Below, piece by piece: positions 1-4,856 of a stretch of DNA of 7,310 nt. Positions within the stretch are counted from its first letter, which is position 1, and each line of letters opens with the position of its first letter. The notes beneath the pieces are model-generated. The model ran no database searches. It saw nothing but the letters and a program-made list of their open reading frames with translations, and had not been told where the DNA came from. Source of the DNA: Bacillota bacterium (GTDB taxonomy: Bacteria; Bacillota; Clostridia; Lachnospirales; Lachnospiraceae); assembly GCA_023441145.1 (NCBI GenBank), contig JAEZQN010000062.1, positions 1 to 7,310 of the forward strand, read 5' to 3'. A program made the translations under genes and the position numbers.

Positions 1-529
1 ATATCAAGGCGTTCCAATCGTAGTTGCTTTACTAGTCTATAATCTACTCTTTATGTTGGAATTTAACAATGTAGCTAAATTTTTTCATTTAGACATAACA
101 GTAAAGGACGTTGATAACATCTGGGTAGGTATTTTCACTTTAACCTTAACCGCTATTTGTTCAATATCTGAAGTCATTAGAGGTGCCTTACTCTCCATTG
201 ACAAAGGCCAGGATGAAGCAGGTTATTCTGTAGGACTAACCAAAGTGCAGACCATACGTAGAATTATAATTCCTCAGGCAATCCCTGTCGCCATTCCCAT
301 GTTAATTAATAGTATTGTTGGTCTTATTAAAGCATCTTCTGTTGTTATGGCAATTGGAATTACTGAAGTAGTAGCAGGATCTATCATACCTTGCTCAAGA
401 ACCTATTCCTTTTTTGAAGGATATGTAGCAGCAGCACTTATCTACTGGGGATTTACGGTAGTGATAGAGTGTCTAGCAGGACGATTAAGAAAACATGCAG
501 GAAAGTTTAAAAGGAGTGTCTATGATTGA
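1..529 (+). CDS. Polar amino-acid ABC transporter permease, 5' end missing
   Basis: This is the inner-membrane permease of an amino-acid importer of the HisM/GlnP/TcyL type. It is open to the left edge: the first whole codon is at base 2, and 175 residues are visible before TGA at 527-529. The ATG at 53 lies inside the protein and is not the start. The visible N-terminus (YQGVP) aligns by position with the usual RGTP segment, so roughly the first 80-90 residues are missing. The cytoplasmic EAA loop, which docks on the ATPase, is clear at visible residues 72-92 (DEAGYSVGL, then IIIPQA). Hydrophobic helices lie near residues 4-18, 42-62, 94-122 and 139-160. The gene overlaps the next ATPase gene by 8 bases, so the two are translationally coupled. 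The sequence around KGQDEAGYSVGLTK resembles cystine-type permeases (TcyB/TcyL/YxeN), but the substrate is an inference. No binding protein gene is seen; it may lie upstream. Confidence 0.92.
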   Translation, partial: YQGVPIVVALLVYNLLFMLEFNNVAKFFHLDITVKDVDNIWVGIFTLTLTAICSISEVIRGALLSIDKGQDEAGYSVGLTKVQTIRRIIIPQAIPVAIPMLINSIVGLIKASSVVMAIGITEVVAGSIIPCSRTYSFFEGYVAAALIYWGFTVVIECLAGRLRKHAGKFKRSVYD

Positions 530-1277
530 AATTAAAAATGTAAAAAAAACGTTTGGAAAATTAGAAGTGCTTAAAGGAGTATCAATACATGTTGAGGATG
601 GTGAGGTGGTAGTTATACTAGGACCAAGTGGATCTGGGAAAACAACCTTGTTAAGATGCATCAATTTTCTGGAAACTGTTGAAAATGGAGAACTGACCAT
701 TGGAACAACCAGCGTAAACATGAAAAAAGCCAATAAAAAACATATCCTTGATATCAGAAGAAAGACTGCATTTGTTTTTCAGAATTATAACCTTTTTGCC
801 AATAAAACTGCCTTAGAAAATGTATTAGAAGGTCTGATTACGGCAAGAAAAATTCCTAAGGAAAAGGCAAAGGAGCAGGCAAAAAAAGCTCTTGATTGGG
901 TTGGGTTATCAGATAAATATGATTATTACCCATCCCAACTTTCTGGAGGACAACAACAGCGAGTAGGTATAGCACGAGCATTTGTTTTAAATCCGGAGGT
1001 TATATTATTTGATGAACCTACTTCTGCACTTGATCCGGAATTAGTAAGAGAAACTCTTGACTTGATTAAGAGAGTTGCTCAAAAAGGAATCACCATGATC
1101 GTAGTAACCCATGAGATGTCTTTTGCTCAGGATGTCGCTGACAAAGTGATTTTCATGGATGAAGGTGTTGTAGTTGAAGAAGGGACACCAGTTGAAATTT
1201 TTTCTAGACCAAAAGAAGAAAGGACCAGACAGTTTATATCAAAAATAATATCAATTGAGCCAAGTTATATTATCTAG
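522..1277 (+). CDS. Polar amino-acid ABC transporter ATP-binding protein
   Basis: This is the cytoplasmic ATPase that powers the permease encoded just upstream; it belongs to the GlnQ/HisP/TcyC family. It has 251 residues, the normal size. All motifs are intact: Walker A GPSGSGKT at 34-41, Q-loop Gln87, signature LSGGQ at 140-144, Walker B ILFDE at 161-165 with catalytic Glu165, D-loop SALD at 168-171 and H-loop His197. The Ala-Arg-Ala after the signature and the tail GTPVEIFSRPKEERTRQF are typical of amino-acid importers. I chose ATG 522 because GGAG at 513-516 sits 5 bases ahead and residue 1 then begins the usual MIEIKNVKKTFG. The in-frame ATG at 495 would add nine unconserved residues and has no ribosome site. 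The start overlaps the permease stop (527-529). Substrate is unproven; cystine or another polar amino acid is likely. Confidence 0.95.
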   Translation: MIEIKNVKKTFGKLEVLKGVSIHVEDGEVVVILGPSGSGKTTLLRCINFLETVENGELTIGTTSVNMKKANKKHILDIRRKTAFVFQNYNLFANKTALENVLEGLITARKIPKEKAKEQAKKALDWVGLSDKYDYYPSQLSGGQQQRVGIARAFVLNPEVILFDEPTSALDPELVRETLDLIKRVAQKGITMIVVTHEMSFAQDVADKVIFMDEGVVVEEGTPVEIFSRPKEERTRQFISKIISIEPSYII

Positions 1278-1296
1278 CTGTTAGAATGTAGAATAA

Positions 1297-1332
1297 ATAT
1301 CAAAAATTGCCTAAATCACCTTAATTTGATAT
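1297..1332. repeat. Inverted repeat over the yczE-like promoter
   Basis: Perfect 8-bp arms, ATATCAAA at 1297-1304 and TTTGATAT at 1325-1332, are separated by 20 bases. The arms flank the -35 element, and the right arm overlaps the TG and the first half of the -10 element. It could be an operator, but the arms are AT-rich and the spacing is wide, so chance is possible. Confidence 0.35.
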
Positions 1333-1335
1333 AAT
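1307..1335 (+). promoter_or_regulatory. Extended -10 sigma-A-type promoter for the yczE-like gene
   Basis: The -35 element is TTGCCT at 1307-1312. A 17-base spacer is followed by a perfect TATAAT at 1330-1335, with TG at 1327-1328 (extended -10). Transcription should begin near 1342, leaving a leader of about 45 bases before ATG 1387. No terminator is visible between the ATPase stop (1277) and this promoter, so some read-through from the importer operon is possible. Confidence 0.75.
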
Positions 1336-1386
1336 AGTATTATATACGACTTCATTATAAAAATAATTGCTCTTGAGGTGATTGTT

Positions 1387-2073
1387 ATGGGCGCAGAGAA
1401 TAAATTTGCAGTAGATACTTCAAAACGTAATGTTAAACAATGGGCACAAGGTTTACTTGTATTATTTGTAGGACTTACGATAGCACACTTGGGTGTTTCC
1501 ATGTTTTTGGTATCGAAACTTGGAACCGATACATTTACAATTTTGATAGAGGGTATTTCTAAATTGGTTGGTCTTTCTATAGGAACTTGTCATGTGATAG
1601 CCCTTGTATTGTTGATGGTAATCATGCTTCTTACGACCAAATACTACGTGAAGCCTGGTACGATTGTGTGTGCATTATGTGGAGGATGGATTATCGACTT
1701 CTTTTTAAGGGTGTTTAAACCAATTATTAATGCTCAAACACCACTAGAACTACGTGCAATTATCATGATTGCTGGATGTATTGTTTTAAGTTTTGGTATG
1801 TCTATCGTTATTGAAAGTAACTCAGGTACAGGCCCTAATGATTTGATCGCTATTGTTTTAACTGATAAGCTATCTACTAAGTGGAGTATGATAAAGTTTC
1901 GTTTCGTTCGTGTCACTTGTGATGTTTTATTTACTGCCATTGGGTATCTTCTAGGTGGTGAATTTGGAGCGGGAACGATTATTGCTGCCTTACTGATAGG
2001 ACCCATCGTCCAATTTTTCTTACCAATTAACCGAAAAATCATACATAAAGTATTTCCAAAATTAGATAAATAA
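1387..2073 (+). CDS. YczE/YitT-type integral membrane protein
   Basis: This is a 228-residue multi-pass membrane protein of the YczE/YyaS family, whose biochemical role is not established. Hydrophobic helices lie near residues 21-43, 66-84, 91-110, 123-142, 174-190 and 194-212. Family marks recognised from memory are SKLGTDTF at 43-50 and its second-half counterpart SNSGTGPND at 144-152, then RVTCD at 175-179, GYLLGGEFGAGT at 186-197 and ALLIGPIVQ at 201-209. The two LGT/SGTGP-type segments suggest an internally repeated fold. ATG 1387 is chosen because TTGAGGTG (1373-1380) gives a ribosome site 6 bases ahead; the GTG at 1378 lies within that site. The gene has its own promoter and an intrinsic terminator just after the stop, so it looks monocistronic. 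In Bacillus subtilis, yczE lies beside the tcyABC cystine importer genes, which echoes the neighbourhood here. Confidence 0.85.
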   Translation: MGAENKFAVDTSKRNVKQWAQGLLVLFVGLTIAHLGVSMFLVSKLGTDTFTILIEGISKLVGLSIGTCHVIALVLLMVIMLLTTKYYVKPGTIVCALCGGWIIDFFLRVFKPIINAQTPLELRAIIMIAGCIVLSFGMSIVIESNSGTGPNDLIAIVLTDKLSTKWSMIKFRFVRVTCDVLFTAIGYLLGGEFGAGTIIAALLIGPIVQFFLPINRKIIHKVFPKLDK

Positions 2074-2081
2074 GAAGAATG

Positions 2082-2108
2082 AAGCAGAACAAATCAGCTC
2101 TGCTTTTT
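2082..2108 (+). terminator. Intrinsic terminator after the yczE-like gene
   Basis: Perfect 7-bp arms AAGCAGA (2082-2088) and TCTGCTT (2099-2105) enclose a 10-base loop. The second arm runs into TTTTT (2104-2108) followed by CTT. It begins 9 bases after the stop codon. It separates the yczE-like gene from the two-component genes, although leaky termination could still feed them. Confidence 0.8.
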
Positions 2109-2151
2109 CTTGTACCATTTAATAGGAGTAAAAGTAAGGGGAGTGCATGGG

Positions 2152-2844
2152 ATGAATTATGATTGTCTAATAGTAGATGATGAAAAAGAACTTGCAGAAA
2201 GTACGTGTGATTATTTTAATCTCTTTGATGTAAAATCCACCTACACAATATCTTATGAGGGATGTTTGCAATTTTTTAAAGAGCATACAGCCAAGCTCAT
2301 TCTCTTAGATATTAATCTAGATAAAAAATCAGGGTTTGAATTATGTAAAGAATTACGTAGAACCATTGAAGTTCCTATTTTATTCATTAGTGCCAGAACC
2401 AGTGATGATGATATGTTGTTAGGGCTCAATATTGGCGGAGATGACTACATTGCTAAGCCATATACATTAAGCGTACTATTGGCTAAGGTTAGGGCGGTGT
2501 TAAAAAGGCAACTAAGTACTGCTAATAGTAAGGAAGAGACAAGTGATATAAAGAAGGTAGCAAAAGGAATCTATATTAACTTAGATAGTAAAAAAGTATA
2601 TAAGGAAGACCGAGAAATCCCAATGAAGGGGATGGAGTATAAGCTTTTATGCTATTTACTGGAGAACGAAGGGAAAATTATTTCTAAGGAGGAGTTATTT
2701 ACTCATGTGTGGGAGGATTCTTTTGTAGGAGATGGCACGTTAAACGTTCATATTAGGCATCTAAGAGAAAAAATTGAGGATGACCCTAACCAGCCAGTAC
2801 ATATAAAAACAGTATGGGGAAGAGGATACAGTTATGAGAATTAG
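2152..2844 (+). CDS. OmpR/VanR-family response regulator
   Basis: This is a DNA-binding response regulator, 230 residues, normal length. The receiver domain covers about residues 3-118, with acidic pair Asp9-Asp10, phosphoacceptor Asp53 (in LLDINLD), switch Ser80 and Tyr99, and invariant Lys102 (AKPY). A linker rich in Ser, Lys and Glu (about 119-136) leads to the winged-helix domain at about 137-228, marked by EYKLLCYLLENEG, LNVHIRHLREKIEDDP and the terminal TVWGRGYSYEN. I start at ATG 2152 because GGGGAG at 2138-2143 sits 8 bases ahead and the protein then opens directly on the first receiver strand (YDCLIVDDE). The TTG at 2110 and GTG at 2143 are poorer choices. The kinase gene overlaps its 3' end by 11 bases. 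No convincing promoter was found between the preceding terminator and this start. Its likely targets are the 11-bp repeats at 4006-4049, by inference. Confidence 0.95.
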   Translation: MNYDCLIVDDEKELAESTCDYFNLFDVKSTYTISYEGCLQFFKEHTAKLILLDINLDKKSGFELCKELRRTIEVPILFISARTSDDDMLLGLNIGGDDYIAKPYTLSVLLAKVRAVLKRQLSTANSKEETSDIKKVAKGIYINLDSKKVYKEDREIPMKGMEYKLLCYLLENEGKIISKEELFTHVWEDSFVGDGTLNVHIRHLREKIEDDPNQPVHIKTVWGRGYSYEN

Positions 2845-3985
2845 AAGGCAAGGCACTATTTGTATTTTTAGTTTAGTAGTCCTATTTGCAATCTCTTTAT
2901 ATATTATAAATAGCCAAGAGCTCCCTAAACTAGATGTTGTAAAGGTCAATGATTTTGCAAAAACAATTGAAGAAGGTAAAGATAAAGAAACCACTGAGAA
3001 GATGATGGAGGACTATGGCTTAAATTATTATTATCTGGATGGGCAATTAGTGGTTTATAGTGATGGAGAGCCAGGAATTTATCAGTTAAAGATCATTGTT
3101 ACAGTTTATTTATTTATTACCATTGTAACTGCCATTTTATTCATTGTGATAAACTTTATCTATCTATATAAAGTAATTGTAAGTCCATTTATGAAGTTAA
3201 AGGACTTTGCAACATCTGTAGCAAAGGGTAATTTAAATGCACCTTTATTAATGGATAAAAAGAATATCTTTGGTGCCTTTACAGAAAGCTTTGATATCAT
3301 GCGTGAGGAACTTGCAATTGCAAAGGAGAATGAGAAGAGAGCCAATGAAAGTAAGAAGGAATTGGTTGCCTCATTGAGTCATGACATTAAGACTCCTCTT
3401 GCCTCCATTAAGGCCATAAACGAGCTACTTTTGGTTAAGATTAAAGATGCAGAAATTATCGATAAGCTACATAGTATTGATCAGAAGACGGAACAAATCG
3501 AAGCTCTCGTTAGTAATCTCTTTCATGCCACATTGGAAGAGTTGGAGGAACTTAAGGTTCATTGTCAGGAAATCTCTAGCTTGGAGATAAGTAGGCTTCT
3601 TAAGAATGCAGATTCTAACAATCGAATTGAGAATTATAAAATTAGTGAATGCTTAGTTTACTGTGATCCCTTACGTATTCAGCAAGTATTTGACAATGTC
3701 ATAAGTAATTCCTATAAGTATGCAGATTCAAATATTAAAGTGGACTTTAAGGTAGAGTATGGTTATTTCAATATTATTATTGAGGATTATGGCAAGGGTG
3801 TGAGTAAGGATGAGTTAGTTTTCATCAAACAGAAATATTATAGAGGTAGCAATAGTACAGGAAAAAATGGTGCAGGAATAGGACTATATATTTCTAATTA
3901 TTTTATGGAGCACATGGATGGATACCTACGAACTTCCAATGGGGAATTAGGATTTCAAGTAGTAATCGGTATTAAACTAGTATAA
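2834..3985 (+). CDS. VanS-like sensor histidine kinase
   Basis: This is a membrane-bound sensor kinase, 383 residues, partner of the regulator whose gene it overlaps by 11 bases. It has a membrane helix at about 8-26, an external loop of about 60 residues (27-86), a second helix at about 87-112 and a HAMP linker at about 113-165. The dimerisation/phosphoacceptor domain follows, with SHDIKTPL at 182-189 (His183). In the ATPase domain the N box has Asn288 and Asn292 in DNVISNSYKY, G1 is EDYGKG at 317-322, the F-box region is near FIKQKYYRG (330-338), and G2 is GKNGAGIGL at 343-351. All key catalytic residues are present. A ribosome site AGAGG (2821-2825) lies 8 bases before ATG. The short external loop does not match a sensor domain I know. 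An envelope stress signal is likely but unproven; sensing through the partner transporter is also possible. Confidence 0.95.
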   Translation: MRIRRQGTICIFSLVVLFAISLYIINSQELPKLDVVKVNDFAKTIEEGKDKETTEKMMEDYGLNYYYLDGQLVVYSDGEPGIYQLKIIVTVYLFITIVTAILFIVINFIYLYKVIVSPFMKLKDFATSVAKGNLNAPLLMDKKNIFGAFTESFDIMREELAIAKENEKRANESKKELVASLSHDIKTPLASIKAINELLLVKIKDAEIIDKLHSIDQKTEQIEALVSNLFHATLEELEELKVHCQEISSLEISRLLKNADSNNRIENYKISECLVYCDPLRIQQVFDNVISNSYKYADSNIKVDFKVEYGYFNIIIEDYGKGVSKDELVFIKQKYYRGSNSTGKNGAGIGLYISNYFMEHMDGYLRTSNGELGFQVVIGIKLV

Positions 3986-4005
3986 ATCGTAGCAAAAGAG
4001 AGAAT

Positions 4006-4049
4006 TTAAGAAACAGTTAAGAATCAGATAAGAAACCAATAAAGATAAA
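4006..4049 (+). promoter_or_regulatory. Tandem 11-bp direct repeats, probable response-regulator operator
   Basis: Four consecutive units of 11 bases begin at 4006, 4017, 4028 and 4039. Their leading cores are TTAAG, TTAAG, ATAAG and ATAAA. The first two units differ at one base in eleven (TTAAGAAACAG against its neighbour), the third differs from the first at three, and the fourth is weak. One helical turn between units is the pattern used by OmpR-family regulators such as PhoP, which bind head-to-tail. The array lies directly upstream of the ATPase/permease promoter, with the last unit at the -35 position. Binding by the neighbouring regulator is an inference. Confidence 0.65.
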
Positions 4050-4068
4050 AGGTTTGTTTCGCGATAAT
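4040..4068 (+). promoter_or_regulatory. Probable activator-dependent promoter of the ABC pair
   Basis: A good -10 element, GATAAT, lies at 4063-4068. The hexamer 17 bases upstream (TAAAGA, 4040-4045) is a poor -35 and falls inside the fourth 11-bp repeat. A poor -35 under an activator site is what is expected when a bound OmpR-type regulator recruits polymerase. Transcription would begin near 4075, about 25 bases before ATG 4100. Confidence 0.55.
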
Positions 4069-4099
4069 ATGGTTTCAGAAAGAAATAGGGAGGTTGTTT

Positions 4100-4855
4100 A
4101 TGAAAACAATATTATCGACAAAAAAACTATGTAAAACATTTTCCACTGATGGAGTTCAACAACATATTTTAAAGAATCTTGATCTTGAAATTTATGAGGG
4201 AGATTTTACGGTAATTATGGGAGCTTCTGGTGCAGGTAAGTCTACCTTACTCTACTCCTTATCTGGAATGGATAAGCCTACTTTAGGCGAGATTTGGTTT
4301 CAGGACACCAATATTGCAAAATATAGTGATGATAAACTAGCAGTATTTAGACGAAAAAACTGTGGTTTTGTATTTCAACAGATCTATTTAATTGACAAAA
4401 TGAGTGTCATGGACAATGTATTAACCTCTGGATTATTGGTAAATTCAAATAGAGCTGAGGTGGCAAGAGTCGCTAGAGAGTTATTTGAGAAAGTAAACGT
4501 ATCGGAGCAAATACAGCGTAATTTCCCATCTCAACTATCTGGTGGGGAACAGCAGAGGGTAGCTATTGTTAGGTCTCTAATTAATCATCCAGCCATTGTA
4601 TTTGCTGATGAGCCTACCGGTGCCTTGAACTCAAGTAATGCAGATGCTGTTTTAGACCTGCTTACAGATGTTAATAGAGCTGGACAGAGTATTGTTATGG
4701 TAACCCATGATATTAAAACTGCTCTTAGGGGAAATCGTATTATCTATCTTAAGGATGGCCAAATCTATGGGGAATTAAGATTAGGAGAGTACGTAGACAA
4801 AGATTCCGATAGAAAGAAAAATCTTAAGGCATTTTTAGAAGAGATGGGGTGGTAA
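4100..4855 (+). CDS. MacB/LolD-type ABC transporter ATP-binding protein
   Basis: This is the cytoplasmic ATPase of an FtsX-type ABC transporter, family of LolD, MacB and BceA, 251 residues. Motifs: Walker A GASGAGKS at 41-48, Q-loop Gln93 in FVFQQIYL, signature LSGGEQQR at 146-153, Walker B IVFADE at 166-171 with catalytic Glu171, and H-loop His203. The D-loop reads TGALN, with Asn177 where most family members have Asp; I recall this variant in other Firmicute members. A C-terminal extension of about 30 residues (GELRLGEYVDKDSDRKKN...) follows the core domain. I start at ATG 4100, with AGGGAGG (4087-4093) 6 bases ahead; the upstream TTG at 4094 abuts that site and is rejected. The stop is one base before the permease ATG, so the two are made together. 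The control region upstream links it to the two-component system. Confidence 0.95.
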   Translation: MKTILSTKKLCKTFSTDGVQQHILKNLDLEIYEGDFTVIMGASGAGKSTLLYSLSGMDKPTLGEIWFQDTNIAKYSDDKLAVFRRKNCGFVFQQIYLIDKMSVMDNVLTSGLLVNSNRAEVARVARELFEKVNVSEQIQRNFPSQLSGGEQQRVAIVRSLINHPAIVFADEPTGALNSSNADAVLDLLTDVNRAGQSIVMVTHDIKTALRGNRIIYLKDGQIYGELRLGEYVDKDSDRKKNLKAFLEEMGW

Positions 4856-4856
4856 C

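Noticed and set aside
495..521. Upstream in-frame ATG at 495 for the amino-acid transporter ATPase
   Set aside because: It has no ribosome site, adds nine residues not expected in the family, and would lengthen the overlap with the permease gene. ATG 522 has GGAG at good spacing.
1734..2042. Antisense open frame inside the yczE-like gene, about 100 codons
   Set aside because: It lies wholly under a well-supported membrane protein gene on the other strand and has no family resemblance or ribosome site of note. Similar minus-strand frames elsewhere in the window were discarded for the same reason.
2070..2080. ATAAGAAGAAT, similar to one unit of the 11-bp operator repeats
   Set aside because: It is a single copy with no neighbour at 11 bp and overlaps the yczE-like stop codon, so it is most likely chance in AT-rich DNA.
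2110..2151. Upstream TTG/GTG starts for the response regulator
   Set aside because: TTG 2110 lies in the terminator's T-rich tail without a ribosome site. GTG 2143 overlaps the GGGGAG site. ATG 2152 fits the receiver-domain start.
4006..4049. Short tandem repeats as a CRISPR-like or microsatellite element
   Set aside because: The units are 11 bp without spacers, diverge steadily, and sit at a promoter. This is an operator arrangement, not a CRISPR array.
4032..4076. Inverted repeat GAAACC/GGTTTC as a possible terminator after the kinase gene
   Set aside because: The arms are only 6 bp with a 33-base gap and no T run follows. They overlap the operator repeats and the promoter, which explain the region better.
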